This document shows, piece by piece, positions 34,808 through 43,810 of a stretch of 45,287 nt of DNA. Every line of letters begins with the position of its first letter. Positions within the stretch are counted from its first letter, which is position 1. The stretch is from Anaerolineales bacterium (lineage in GTDB: Bacteria > Chloroflexota > Anaerolineae > Anaerolineales > UBA4823), in assembly GCA_016935755.1 (NCBI GenBank), contig JAFGQI010000172.1, forward strand, positions 1-45,287. Direction: 5' to 3'. The notes under the pieces were generated by a model. The model saw nothing but the letters and a program-made list of their open reading frames with translations. It did not search any database and was not told the DNA's origin. The translations under genes and the position numbers were made by a program.

Positions 34808-36715
34808 ATGGACCCGAAATCCTTGCCCAGAATCCTATATATCGAGGATACGCCGGAAGCCCGCCAATTGGTGCGGCGGCTGCTGGCGCAGGATTATATT
34901 GTGCTGGAAGCCAAGGATGCCCTGCATGGCATCGAGCTGGCCCTGGATACACACCCCGATCTGGTTCTGTTGGATATCAACCTGCCTGAGTTGAGTGGGC
35001 GTGAGGTAGCCACCCGCTTGCGATCGCTGCTGCCACAGACGCCGTTGGTGGCGCTGACCGCGGATATCTCTCCTGGGGCGCGCGAGCGCGCCCTGGCAGC
35101 CGGATGTGTGGGTTATATCTCCAAGCCTATCCAGGTGGATGCATTCGTCGGGCAGGTCGAGGCTTACCTGCACGGCAAGCGAGAGACTCTGTCCGATTCA
35201 GCGCACTATGCCCGTGTGTATCAGGACGAACTGGTGGAAAGGCTGGAGGCCAAGGTACGTGAACTGACCCGCGTGGCTGAGAGAAATTCATATCTCAATG
35301 AGCAAAACCAACGCATTATCGGCATGCTCCAGCGGCGCCAGCGGCTGTTGGAAGGGGCTGCCCGGGTGGGACACAGCATTACCTCGATTCTGGATTTGGA
35401 TACACTGCTGGCTGCTACGGTAGATATCATTTGCGAAGAATATGGCTTTTACTATGCCGGGATATTCTTGCTGGAGGCGGATCCGGGCTGGGTTAGATTG
35501 CGCGCCGGCCGCGGCCAGGCTGGGGCGAAGATGCTGGCAGATGGGTTTGGCTTGCCTATGGATGGCGACTCGCTGGTCGGCGATGCCATCCGCCAGCGCC
35601 AGGCAAGCATCGTCCATAACGTTGCCAGAGAATTGGCTATTGACCATAATCCATATCTGCCAGACACGCGTGCTGAAGTCGCCTTGCCTTTAGCGGTTAA
35701 GGAACGGGTGCTGGGGGCGCTGACGGTACACTCGGATCATCCGGAGGCTTTTGAAGAGGATGACATCACTGCTTTGCAAGCCCTGGCAGATACAGTCGCC
35801 ATCGCCATCCAGAATGCCCAACTGCTGCGCGATCTCGAATTTGCCAACCATGAACTGCTCCGTACCAAGACTTTTGAGGCCATCGCCACCGCAACGGGGG
35901 AGGCGGTTCATTGGGTGGGAAATAAAGCTGCTCCGATCCCTGCCAGCATTCAGCGGGTGCGCAGCGATCTGATGGATCTCCTGGTGATGGTGCAGGCGCT
36001 GCTGGCAGTGGAGTCTGATCAACGCCAAATGCATCCCTTCTGGGCAGTTGTCCAATCTTCTCTTGCTGCAGCCCAGACGCAGGGCTATGACCTGGAGGAG
36101 CGCTTGCAGGCTTTGCTTGGGAAGAGTCCCAGGCAGGTGCAGTTATTGGGCGGTCTGGAGTCGATTTTAGAAGACCTACAGATCATTGCAGAGAGCGCTG
36201 ATACCATTCTTACGATAAAGGAAGACCTGATCGGCCCGGCGCGCCTGGCTGCCCCGCAGGCCATCTGGCTGCACGAATTTCTTCCCCAGATCGTTGCGGC
36301 GATGGGTTTGCCAGATGGTGTGGTGCAAGTGAACTGTGCTGCGCCTCTACCTCCTGTGCAGGGCGATTCGCGCCAGCTGGGGAATGTGTTTAACAACCTG
36401 ATCAAGAACGCCTGGGAGGCGTTGGAAGGCAATCCAGATCCACACATCCAGATAAACCTGCAGGCTGCGCTGCAGCCGGGTTTTATACAGGTGGAGGTCC
36501 AGGATAATGGCCCAGGCATCCCGCCGGATATTATGGATAAAATCTGGGTTTCGTTTTTCACCACCAAGGGTCAGCGTGGTGGAACGGGCCTGGGGCTGTT
36601 TTCCTGTATGGAAATTGTCCACCAGGCGGGTGGTAAAATCTGGGTTGAAAGTCAGTTGGGACAGGGAGCTTGTTTCATTGTCGTGCTGCCCCTGGCGAAA
36701 AAATCGGAGAGTTAA
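34808..36715 (+). CDS. REC-GAF-histidine kinase hybrid
   Basis: 635 residues, no membrane helix, so cytoplasmic. Residues 6-120 are a receiver domain (Glu13-Asp14, phospho-accepting Asp56, Thr84, Lys106). A coiled coil spans about 130-180. A GAF domain covers 185-345 (EYGFYYAGIF). Then AIATATGEAVHWVGNK, where His368 (H-W-V-G-N) takes the place of the usual H-E-h-R-N of the HisKA H-box. An extra helical stretch (390-450) precedes the HATPase: N box NLIKNAWEAL (530-540), DNGPGIP, GGTGLGL. It would respond to a phosphate signal and a small ligand on the GAF domain. First gene of a four-gene plus-strand operon. Confidence 0.85.
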   Translation: MDPKSLPRILYIEDTPEARQLVRRLLAQDYIVLEAKDALHGIELALDTHPDLVLLDINLPELSGREVATRLRSLLPQTPLVALTADISPGARERALAAGCVGYISKPIQVDAFVGQVEAYLHGKRETLSDSAHYARVYQDELVERLEAKVRELTRVAERNSYLNEQNQRIIGMLQRRQRLLEGAARVGHSITSILDLDTLLAATVDIICEEYGFYYAGIFLLEADPGWVRLRAGRGQAGAKMLADGFGLPMDGDSLVGDAIRQRQASIVHNVARELAIDHNPYLPDTRAEVALPLAVKERVLGALTVHSDHPEAFEEDDITALQALADTVAIAIQNAQLLRDLEFANHELLRTKTFEAIATATGEAVHWVGNKAAPIPASIQRVRSDLMDLLVMVQALLAVESDQRQMHPFWAVVQSSLAAAQTQGYDLEERLQALLGKSPRQVQLLGGLESILEDLQIIAESADTILTIKEDLIGPARLAAPQAIWLHEFLPQIVAAMGLPDGVVQVNCAAPLPPVQGDSRQLGNVFNNLIKNAWEALEGNPDPHIQINLQAALQPGFIQVEVQDNGPGIPPDIMDKIWVSFFTTKGQRGGTGLGLFSCMEIVHQAGGKIWVESQLGQGACFIVVLPLAKKSES

Positions 36716-36723
36716 GGAGGCGT

Positions 36724-37122
36724 ATGCCCAATCCAATTCGTATCTTGTTGGTGGATGATGAACCGCTGATCTTACGCAGTATGCAGAAAACGCTGCTGCG
36801 GGCTGGCTATGAGGTGGAAACGGCGGCCAGCTGCTCTGCCGGTTGGCAAGTTTTTGAAGAAGCCCAGCGAAATGATCTGAATTTCAACCTGGCGATTCTG
36901 GATATCAATATGCCTGGCTTCGAAGGTGTTTCACCAGGAGCTGGGCTGGAACTGCTCAGCCGCTTACTGCAAAAACAGCCCGGTTTGCCAGTGATTATGC
37001 TGACTGCGTATGATGATGTTGGCAAGGCAAAGGAAGCTGTCTCGCGTGGAGCGCGCAACTACCTGGTTAAAGGCCGAGAACAAGGCCTGGTCGAGATGAT
37101 CCGCCAGATTTTATCAGCGTAA
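36724..37122 (+). CDS. single-domain response regulator
   Basis: 132-residue receiver without output domain: ILLVDDEPLI, NLAILDINMPGFEG (phospho-accepting Asp), VIMLTAYDD and YLVKGREQG (Lys). AAGGAGG lies 5 bases before the ATG at 36724. Lies 8 bases after the first kinase and 13 bases before the second, so it is the likely phosphorylation target of one or both. Confidence 0.9.
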   Translation: MPNPIRILLVDDEPLILRSMQKTLLRAGYEVETAASCSAGWQVFEEAQRNDLNFNLAILDINMPGFEGVSPGAGLELLSRLLQKQPGLPVIMLTAYDDVGKAKEAVSRGARNYLVKGREQGLVEMIRQILSA

Positions 37123-37135
37123 GGAGGAAAAACTG

Positions 37136-39244
37136 ATGACGCTACCTAAACATGCCTCTGCGGAACGACGGGCAGTATTATTGGATACGGCTGCGCATGT
37201 TGCCAAGGCAGTATCCTCCATTCTGGACCCAGACCAGTTGTTGCAGCGCATTGTCGATATCATCTGCACTGAATTTGGTTTTTATTATGCGGGTGTATTC
37301 CTGGTGGATGAAAGCGGCGTATGGGCCAGGCTGCACGCCGGGTATGGGCCTGCTGGTCAGGCTATGTTGGAAGAAGGTCATAGGCTTCAGGTAGGCGGTA
37401 ATTCGATGATCGGGACGTGCATAGACCAGCACAAAGCGCGTATTGCCCTGGATGTTGGCGCTGAGGCAGTGCGTTTCCAAAATCCGCATCTGCCCCAGAC
37501 TCGCTCGGAAATGGCGCTGCCGTTGATGACCTCTGATGAGATGCTGGGAGCCTTGACAGTGCAGAGCGAAAAAGAAGCCGCCTTCACCCAGGAGGATATC
37601 GCCATCCTGCAATCGATGGCTGACCAGCTGGCGATTGCGATCCAAAACGCGCGCCTTCACCGCCGGGTGCAGGAGCTGCTGCGACAGACAGAGCGGCGCG
37701 CCCGCCTGCTGCAGGCAGCGCACGATGTTGGCAAGGAAGTAACCTCTATTCTTGACATCAATACATTATTACCCATGACGGTAGATATCATCTGCGACTC
37801 TTATGGTTTCTATTATGCAGGGGTGTTCTTGCTGGATAGGAGTGGGGAATGGGCCGTGCTGCGCGCCGGGCGAGGCGAAGCGGGAGCCGCCATGATCGCC
37901 GAGGGGCACCGTTTACAGGTGGGTGGGCCCTCGATGATCGGCGCATCGATTTATCTGCGCCAGGCGCTCATCGCTCTGGATGTAGGCGAGGAAGCGGTTC
38001 ATTTCAAAAATCCTCACCTGCCTCATACCCGTTCGGAGATGGCGCTGCCGCTGTTGGTGGGGGATCAAGCCCTGGGGGCGGTCACCGTGCAGAGTGTCGA
38101 GGAGCGGGCCTTCAGCAGTGACGATATAACCACCCTGCAAACGATGGCTGATCAGCTGGCGATTGCCATCCGCAATGCCCAGCTTTTGGAAGAATTAGAC
38201 CATGCCCATGCTGAGCTGCTGCGCACGAAGACATATGAAGCCCTGGCAACAGCGACCACCGAGGCTGTCCATTGGATTGGCAATAAAGCCCTGCCGATCA
38301 CGATCACTTCCAGGCGTATGCGGGAAGATCTGCGATCGGGGGTGATTGATCCTCAATCCCTGGCGGAAGATCTGGGCTTGATCGAGCAAGGCGCGCAAGG
38401 AATTGTGGAAGTGAAGGAGAACCTGCTGGGATCTGCGCGGGAGCAAAAGCCGCGCCCGCTGATGCTGGACGATTTGTGGCGGACGGCAGCCTGCCATCGC
38501 CAGATGCCTGCCGACAGGCTGCAAATATCCGTACACCCAGATACCCCTCTGGCGCTGGGAGACAGCACGCAGCTGGTCAGAGCTTTCGGCAACCTGCTGC
38601 AAAATGCCATGGAATCAGGCGCCAGCCAGATTTCGGTTGAAATCGCCCCTGCGGAAGAGCCGGGCTATGTGATAACACGTTTGAGTGATAATGGCCTGGG
38701 GATACCGGTGGACATCCAGGATAAGGTCTGGGCGGCCTTCTTTACCACCAAGAGCATTAACCATCACGGCCTGGGCCTGTCGGCCTGCCTGCATATCATC
38801 ACCCAATTAGGCGGCAGAATCATGCTGTACAGCCAGCCAGGGCAGGGCACGACGATTACAATTTTACTGCCAGCGAGTCTGGCAGAACCTGAGCCAGTCG
38901 ACCTGAGTGTTCTACCGGAAATAGCTTGTCTGATTGACGACGCGGATCGTTGGGCAGAGTACGTCTGTGGGTTATTTGCCTCAGCCCATAAGCATATCAC
39001 CCGTGAGGTGTCCCTGAAAAGGATGGGAGAAGCAGAGGTGATCCTGGTGGATGAGGCTCAGTTCAGCGCCCCGGCTATGCAGACGCTGTTATCCTTGAAA
39101 AAAGCTGGCCTGGCTGGTAAGGTAATCTTGCTGGCGGCTGCTCTGCGGGTGGAACAAGTAACCGAGTATCTGCAGCTCGGTGTTCGAGATGTCGTCCTGA
39201 AACCTTACACCCCGGTCGAACTGGCGAAGATATTCACATACTGA
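37136..39244 (+). CDS. GAF-GAF-histidine kinase with degenerate C-terminal receiver
   Basis: 702 residues, cytoplasmic. Two GAF domains (about 14-175 and 188-350) are close copies: both have FGFYYAGVFL-like segments, EGHRLQVGG and TRSEMALPL. Then ATATTEAVHWIGNKALPI, with His379 in the same unusual H-W-h-G-N-K setting as the first kinase. HATPase: NLLQNAMESG, DNGLGIP, and HHGLGLS at the G2 box. Residues 595-702 look like a receiver: LIDDADRW, ILVDEAQ (Asp639) and LKPYTPVE (Lys689), but the switch Thr/Ser position reads ILLAAA, so it may not signal normally. RBS AAGGAGG is 9 bases from the ATG. Its stop overlaps the fabL start by one base. Confidence 0.85.
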   Translation: MTLPKHASAERRAVLLDTAAHVAKAVSSILDPDQLLQRIVDIICTEFGFYYAGVFLVDESGVWARLHAGYGPAGQAMLEEGHRLQVGGNSMIGTCIDQHKARIALDVGAEAVRFQNPHLPQTRSEMALPLMTSDEMLGALTVQSEKEAAFTQEDIAILQSMADQLAIAIQNARLHRRVQELLRQTERRARLLQAAHDVGKEVTSILDINTLLPMTVDIICDSYGFYYAGVFLLDRSGEWAVLRAGRGEAGAAMIAEGHRLQVGGPSMIGASIYLRQALIALDVGEEAVHFKNPHLPHTRSEMALPLLVGDQALGAVTVQSVEERAFSSDDITTLQTMADQLAIAIRNAQLLEELDHAHAELLRTKTYEALATATTEAVHWIGNKALPITITSRRMREDLRSGVIDPQSLAEDLGLIEQGAQGIVEVKENLLGSAREQKPRPLMLDDLWRTAACHRQMPADRLQISVHPDTPLALGDSTQLVRAFGNLLQNAMESGASQISVEIAPAEEPGYVITRLSDNGLGIPVDIQDKVWAAFFTTKSINHHGLGLSACLHIITQLGGRIMLYSQPGQGTTITILLPASLAEPEPVDLSVLPEIACLIDDADRWAEYVCGLFASAHKHITREVSLKRMGEAEVILVDEAQFSAPAMQTLLSLKKAGLAGKVILLAAALRVEQVTEYLQLGVRDVVLKPYTPVELAKIFTY

Positions 39245-40068
39245 TGAGCAAATCGCAGCCTTTCCTGGATAGGCTTGCCCTGGTGACCGGCTCGGGGCGC
39301 GGCATTGGGCGGGCAATTGCTCTGCACTTCGCCCATCTGGGCGCTGATGTGTGGGTAAACTATTTCCGCAACCGCGCTCCCGCCCAGGCAGTGGTGGATG
39401 AAATCCATTCCCTGGGGCGGCGCGCCTGGCTGGTGAAGGCCGACATGGGATCCCCGGAGGCGATTGACCGGCTGTTTGACCAGGTCGAACAGGAAGCTGG
39501 CGGTCTGGATTTCCTGATTTGCAACGCAGCCTCTGGCTATAACCGCCCGGTGATGAAGCAGCGCATCAAAGGGTGGGATTGGGTGATGGGGATCAATGCC
39601 CGTTCGGCCTTATTCGCTGCCCAACGGGCAGTCCCCTTGATGGAAAAGCGCGGCGGGGGAGCGATTGTCAATATCACCTCGGCCGGTTCGACCCGCGTGC
39701 TGCCGGATTATGTGGTGGTTGGCGCCAGCAAGGCTGCCCTGGAGGCCGTGACGCGCTACCTGGCAGTGGAACTCAGCCCGATGAATATCGTGGTGAACGC
39801 GGTTTCTCCGGGCGTAGTTCTGACCGATGCACTGAAGCATTTTGCCGTGCTGCAGGGGGATGAAGATATCCTTCAGCGCGCTGCAAAACTGACCCCGGCG
39901 GGCAGATTGGTCACCCCGGAAGACGTGGCGGGCGTGGTAGCTTTTCTGTGCTCACCGGCAGCCAGCATGATACGCGGCCAGGTGATCCAGGTGGATGGCG
40001 GATATACCCTGCCCATCCAGGGCATTGAATGGGACTGGTCGGGCGAAACCCCCAAGAACGATTCCTGA
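39244..40068 (+). CDS. fabL: enoyl-[acyl-carrier-protein] reductase FabL
   Basis: 274-residue SDR protein. Its NADPH loop is GSGRGIG near residue 17; NAASGYNRPVM and WDWVMGINARS follow, then VVVGASKAALEAVTRYLAVELSP and DALKHF, which closely resemble Bacillus subtilis FabL, not FabG. The active-site Tyr lies at DYVVVGASK (Tyr in place of the FabG YxxxK spacing, as expected for FabL). Catalyses the last step in each elongation cycle. TGATG: its ATG at 39244 overlaps the kinase stop, so it is translated after the kinase. Placement at the end of a signalling operon is unusual. A C-terminal tail of about 15 residues is extra. Confidence 0.85.
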   Translation: MSKSQPFLDRLALVTGSGRGIGRAIALHFAHLGADVWVNYFRNRAPAQAVVDEIHSLGRRAWLVKADMGSPEAIDRLFDQVEQEAGGLDFLICNAASGYNRPVMKQRIKGWDWVMGINARSALFAAQRAVPLMEKRGGGAIVNITSAGSTRVLPDYVVVGASKAALEAVTRYLAVELSPMNIVVNAVSPGVVLTDALKHFAVLQGDEDILQRAAKLTPAGRLVTPEDVAGVVAFLCSPAASMIRGQVIQVDGGYTLPIQGIEWDWSGETPKNDS

Positions 40069-40105
40069 CTGATCAAGCGCGATGGTTGCTATCGCGCTTG
40101 ATCAG
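40069..40105. terminator. bidirectional terminator
   Basis: Perfect 15-bp stem (40069-40083 with 40091-40105) around a 7-base loop, directly after the fabL stop and 7 bases from the stop of the convergent cyclase gene. Downstream on the plus strand is ATAAATTTATA. Confidence 0.85.
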
Positions 40106-40111
40106 ATAAAT

Positions 40112-40750
40112 TTATACGCCAATCAGGATGGCGCGAGCCGGCGCTCCATCTGATCCGGCGATTTTGAGCGGCAGGCAGAAAAGGGTGTAGCGGCCTTGTG
40201 AGACCTGCGACAGATCCAACCCTTCGACGACCACCATCCCCGCACGCAGAAGGACTTGATGCGTGGGCGCGCCCTGGTGAAAAGGCGCTACCGACAGGTA
40301 ATCGACCCCCACCAGCCGGATGCCGCGCTCTACCAGGTATTCCGCCCCATCGGGAGATATGGCCACAAAATCGGTCTGGAAATCTGGCTCCTGATTTGCC
40401 CAGTACTGAGAATTGCGGGTTTTAATCAGCAGGCGCCGGGTGCGCGGCGGAATTTCGGCCTCTCGGAGTACGTCGCGGGTGATCAGATCGATCTCATCCG
40501 GCAGGTGCACCACATATACCCGCCCGGTGAGCTGGTTGAGCGGCAGCTTATCAACCGTGGGCGTGTTCCCACCCAGGAAATGGTAGGGAGCATCGACATG
40601 GGTGCCGACATGCGCACCCATCCTCAATGTAGTGACGTTGCAGTCAGCGCCTTCTTCCATCTTGGCGATGCGTTCTACAACGATGGTGGGGTCCCCAGGC
40701 CAGACCGGCAGGTTTGGGGAAATCGTCAGAGTAATATCGTATGTTTTCAC
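40112..40750 (-). CDS. cyclase / kynurenine formamidase-like metal hydrolase
   Basis: 212 residues. Matches the cyclase family (KynB-like): SPNLPVWPGDP, then HVGTHVDAPYHF (His47, His51, Asp53, His57), the zinc site. Members hydrolyse formylkynurenine or other amides, or are isatin hydrolases. Whether this one is a true formamidase cannot be said. Starts with GTG at 40750, with GGAG 8 bases upstream. Lies 19 bases after the racemase gene. Confidence 0.8.
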   Translation of the reverse strand: MKTYDITLTISPNLPVWPGDPTIVVERIAKMEEGADCNVTTLRMGAHVGTHVDAPYHFLGGNTPTVDKLPLNQLTGRVYVVHLPDEIDLITRDVLREAEIPPRTRRLLIKTRNSQYWANQEPDFQTDFVAISPDGAEYLVERGIRLVGVDYLSVAPFHQGAPTHQVLLRAGMVVVEGLDLSQVSQGRYTLFCLPLKIAGSDGAPARAILIGV

Positions 40751-40769
40751 AGAGACACTCCTGTTTGAT

Positions 40770-41876
40770 TTATGGAATTGTGCAACGCGCCTGAGCAGCG
40801 CGCTCCAGGGCCGGCCAGTTGAGCGTAACCCCCAGCCCGGGGCCAGTGGGAACAGTGATGGTGCTGTCTGGGTTCAGGGTGAAGACTTCATGGGTGATAT
40901 CTTCCAGGTAGTAGCGAGCGGAGGCGGAGATATCGCCAGGCAGAATGAAGCCTGGTAAAGAAGCCAGGGCCAGGTTGGAAGCGCGGCCAACCCCGGTTTC
41001 CAGCATGCCTCCGCACCATACCGGTACGCTGGCCTCCACGCATAGATCATGAATCGCCCTGGCCTGACTCAAGCCGCCCACACGCCCGGCTTTGATGTTA
41101 ATGATCCGGCAGGAGCCCATTTCTAAAGCCTGACGGGCATGCCGGGCTGAAAGAATGCTTTCATCCAGGCACAGCGGTGTACGGAAGCGTTTTTGCAGCA
41201 GGCTGTGATCCCAGAGATCATCTTCGTCCAGAGGCTGTTCGATCAGCAGGAGATCCAGATCATCGAGGGGCAGCAGGGCCTCGGCGGTATCCAGGGTGTA
41301 AGCCGAGTTGGCGTCCACCTGCAGCCGGATATTGGGGAATGCCGCCCGCACAGCCTGGGTGTCTGCTGTGTCGCGACCGGGTTTAATTTTGATTTTGATG
41401 CGCCGGTAGCCATCGTTCAGATAGCCTTCTACGGCCTTGACCAGGGCGGCTGGGGATTCCTGCAGCCCGACCGAGACACCCACATCCACTGCGGCGCGCT
41501 GCCCGCCGAGCATCTGCTGGAGGGAACGCCCCTGGCTCTTGCCCAGCAGGTCCCACAAAGCCATCTCCAGACCGGCTTTTGCCATCTGGTGGCCCTTCAC
41601 AAAGCTCATTTTGCGCTGCAGCGCTTCAGGTGTGGGGATCTCCTGGTTCAGGATGGCTGGCCCGATGAAATCCCGCAGGATGTGCCAGGCTGTTTGGGCG
41701 GTTTCATAGGAATAACCAGGGTCGCGGTCTGCCACGCATTCGCCGTAGCCGACCAGGCCATCGGCGAGCGCTTCGATCAGCAGGCAGTCGCGCGATTCTT
41801 CCCGTCCAAACGAGGTTTCGAAAGCTGTGCGCAGCGGCATGCGCAGGTGATAGAGGTTAAGCTGTTCAATTTTCAT
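40770..41876 (-). CDS. N-succinylamino acid racemase / o-succinylbenzoate synthase family protein
   Basis: 368 residues, enolase superfamily, muconate cycloisomerase subgroup. IKIKIKPG (Lys163, Lys165), VDANSAYT (Asp188), EQPL (Glu213), LDES (Asp238), NIKAGRVGG (Lys262) and GGMLETGVGRAS are the NSAR/OSBS signature. Such enzymes racemise N-succinylamino acids or make o-succinylbenzoate for menaquinone. Two facts point to the racemase: no other men gene is near, and it directly follows a COG3375-type GNAT, its usual partner. Start ATGA overlaps the GNAT stop by 4 bases; GGAG lies 11 bases upstream. Confidence 0.85.
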   Translation of the reverse strand: MKIEQLNLYHLRMPLRTAFETSFGREESRDCLLIEALADGLVGYGECVADRDPGYSYETAQTAWHILRDFIGPAILNQEIPTPEALQRKMSFVKGHQMAKAGLEMALWDLLGKSQGRSLQQMLGGQRAAVDVGVSVGLQESPAALVKAVEGYLNDGYRRIKIKIKPGRDTADTQAVRAAFPNIRLQVDANSAYTLDTAEALLPLDDLDLLLIEQPLDEDDLWDHSLLQKRFRTPLCLDESILSARHARQALEMGSCRIINIKAGRVGGLSQARAIHDLCVEASVPVWCGGMLETGVGRASNLALASLPGFILPGDISASARYYLEDITHEVFTLNPDSTITVPTGPGLGVTLNWPALERAAQARCTIP

Positions 41877-42826
41877 AAGGTTGCTTCTCCAAAACTGAGG
41901 ATATAGAAACTGCGCGCGTTGGCGCCTGGCAAGTAGACAAAATCAGTCGCCAGGAAGCCGCGCTGGAATAGATCCATGAAGATGCTGCGGGTATGCAGGC
42001 GCCATTCGCCTGCCAGGCTGGGATCAGCGGCCTTTAAAGCCAGGAAATCAGCAGGTATTTCCACCATTGCCATCACCGCCTGTGGATCGATCTCAAATGG
42101 ACCGCTGGGAGAGGGCAGGCCTGCTTTATTGAGCTGGCTGGGATTAACCAGGGGGATATCTGCTTCCAGGTAGTGCACCAGTTCTAATGGCCGGCGTGGT
42201 TTCAGGCTCAAGCGCAGGTTGACTCTTTCGGAATTGATCCACCAATCCACCTGGAAGCGGTCGGAAGATAAACCCACATTCAAACCGTCCCGCATCTGCC
42301 CATATGCATCTGGCAGGTAAGTGCTGCAAACCGCGCCGAGCCGGGTGATATTCAGATGGGCATTCCGGCTGAGCAGTGGGTCATAGGTCCAGGTGATGCG
42401 ATCCAAACCCTGGTGGCGCACCATCTGCCACTGGGCGCGCTTGAGCACGAAGCCCAGGCCCTGGTCGCGGAAATCGGGATGGACGGCCAGCATATGCGAG
42501 CAGTGCTTAGGGCGCGGTCCTTGTGGGGTATGGTACAGGCCAGGAAATCCAAAGGTGAATCCTACCATGCGGGCATTTTCTGGCAGGCTGGTGGTACCGG
42601 GCGGAGAAAAACTTGAGAGAGTCTCGGCACCCTCAGATGCGCTGTTTTCATAGGCCCCGATCAGCAGGCCGCCGTTATGCACCGCGGCGAGCATGAGATG
42701 GGCGGGGATGACCTCCGTCTCATCGCCCGGCCAGACCACCCGCTGCAAGTCTTCCACCGCGGTGATTTCATCTGGCTTATCCAGAATGCGTAAGATGTAG
42801 CGATTGCCGAGTTTCCAGATTGACAT
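41873..42826 (-). CDS. GNAT superfamily acyltransferase (COG3375-like)
   Basis: 317 residues, larger than a simple GNAT. Begins ITAVEDLQRVVWPGDETEVIPAHLMLAAVHNGGLLIGAY; a central HMLAVHPDFRDQGLGFVLKRAQW is the acyl-CoA loop; IDSVRFQVDWWINS-like FQVDWWINSERV is typical of COG3375. In Geobacillus such proteins act as succinyltransferases that supply N-succinyl-D-amino acids to the racemase. AAAGGC lies before the ATG. Four-base overlap with the racemase gene. Confidence 0.8.
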   Translation of the reverse strand: MSIWKLGNRYILRILDKPDEITAVEDLQRVVWPGDETEVIPAHLMLAAVHNGGLLIGAYENSASEGAETLSSFSPPGTTSLPENARMVGFTFGFPGLYHTPQGPRPKHCSHMLAVHPDFRDQGLGFVLKRAQWQMVRHQGLDRITWTYDPLLSRNAHLNITRLGAVCSTYLPDAYGQMRDGLNVGLSSDRFQVDWWINSERVNLRLSLKPRRPLELVHYLEADIPLVNPSQLNKAGLPSPSGPFEIDPQAVMAMVEIPADFLALKAADPSLAGEWRLHTRSIFMDLFQRGFLATDFVYLPGANARSFYILSFGEATL

Positions 42827-42865
42827 GCTTGCCTTTCAGGCGCTGATCAGGCGAACCTGGTCGCG

Positions 42866-43810
42866 TCAGGGTTGTTTTTGGCGGTCGAGCAGCAGGCGCA
42901 GCAGAGAACTGCGCCAGCTTTGCCCGCGCAGGTAAGCCAACTGCTGGGACAGGCGGGCTGGCATCAGGTTGAAAACACGCGGCAAGGTATCCAGGGCGGT
43001 CGTGCGGTTAGCTGCCAGGTAATCCAGCCAGTATGCAGAAACAGGTAAGTGGGGAAACATGGCATGCAGGATTACCGTCAGCCCGCGCAGGTAGGGCGGC
43101 GGAATGCCCAAGATGACCCGCCGGGTATTGATCTCGGCCATAATTGCTTCGATTACCTGCCGCAGGGAGAGATATTCAGCGCCTCCGATATCAATGGTGC
43201 GTTTACGCATTTCGGGATTTTCCAACGACCACACCAGGCAGGTGGCCAGGTCTTCGACCCACAGCGGCTGCAGCAGGGTGCTGCCATCTCCAGGGAGCAA
43301 GAATAGAAAGGGCAGCGAGCTGAGAATTTGAGCTAGGCTGGTGGTAAAGCCGTCATCGACCCCGAAAACCAGGGCCGTGCGCACAACGGTGTAGTCCAAT
43401 CCACTGCGGCGCACAAACTCTTCAGCAATGGCTTTGGATTTTAGCACTGCATAAGCGGAAGCGCGGTCCGCTCCCAGGTGGCTGAGATAGAACAGGCGCT
43501 CAACCCCGGCATCGCTGGCCGCCTCCGCTACAGCGCGTGTACCCTGAATATCTACATGCATCAGATCGGCGCGGGGACCGCCTCGCTCCGCGCTGGCAAG
43601 ATGGAAAACGGTATCGATGCCAACCATGGCTGCGCGCAGGCCGCGCTCATCGTTCAAACTGCTCACCGCCACATCCACCGATACACCGCGCGGCAGATTC
43701 GGAGAGCGAGGGGAAGGGCGTATCAACGTGCGCACCTGATACCCATTTTCCACCAGATGGCGGATTAATACCCTGCCGATAAAACCTGTGCCGCCAGTAA
43801 CTAGGATCAT
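42866..43810 (-). CDS. NAD(P)-binding epimerase/NmrA-like protein
   Basis: 314 residues, SDR-type Rossmann fold of the NDUFA9/atypical SDR kind: ILVTGGTGFIGRVLIRHLVENGY at the N terminus, FHLASA, and YAVLKSKAIAEEFVRRSGLDYTVVR, where the catalytic Tyr-x3-Lys is present (Tyr-Ala-Val-Leu-Lys). C-terminal half is more divergent and hydrophobic. It may act on a quinone, flavin or sugar nucleotide; not known. ATGA overlaps the stop of the membrane-protein gene by 4 bases (43807-43810). Confidence 0.85.
   Translation of the reverse strand: MILVTGGTGFIGRVLIRHLVENGYQVRTLIRPSPRSPNLPRGVSVDVAVSSLNDERGLRAAMVGIDTVFHLASAERGGPRADLMHVDIQGTRAVAEAASDAGVERLFYLSHLGADRASAYAVLKSKAIAEEFVRRSGLDYTVVRTALVFGVDDGFTTSLAQILSSLPFLFLLPGDGSTLLQPLWVEDLATCLVWSLENPEMRKRTIDIGGAEYLSLRQVIEAIMAEINTRRVILGIPPPYLRGLTVILHAMFPHLPVSAYWLDYLAANRTTALDTLPRVFNLMPARLSQQLAYLRGQSWRSSLLRLLLDRQKQP

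Noticed and set aside
35288..35647. Minus-strand frames under the kinase genes
   Set aside because: Antisense of the GAF coding region, no plausible start signals.
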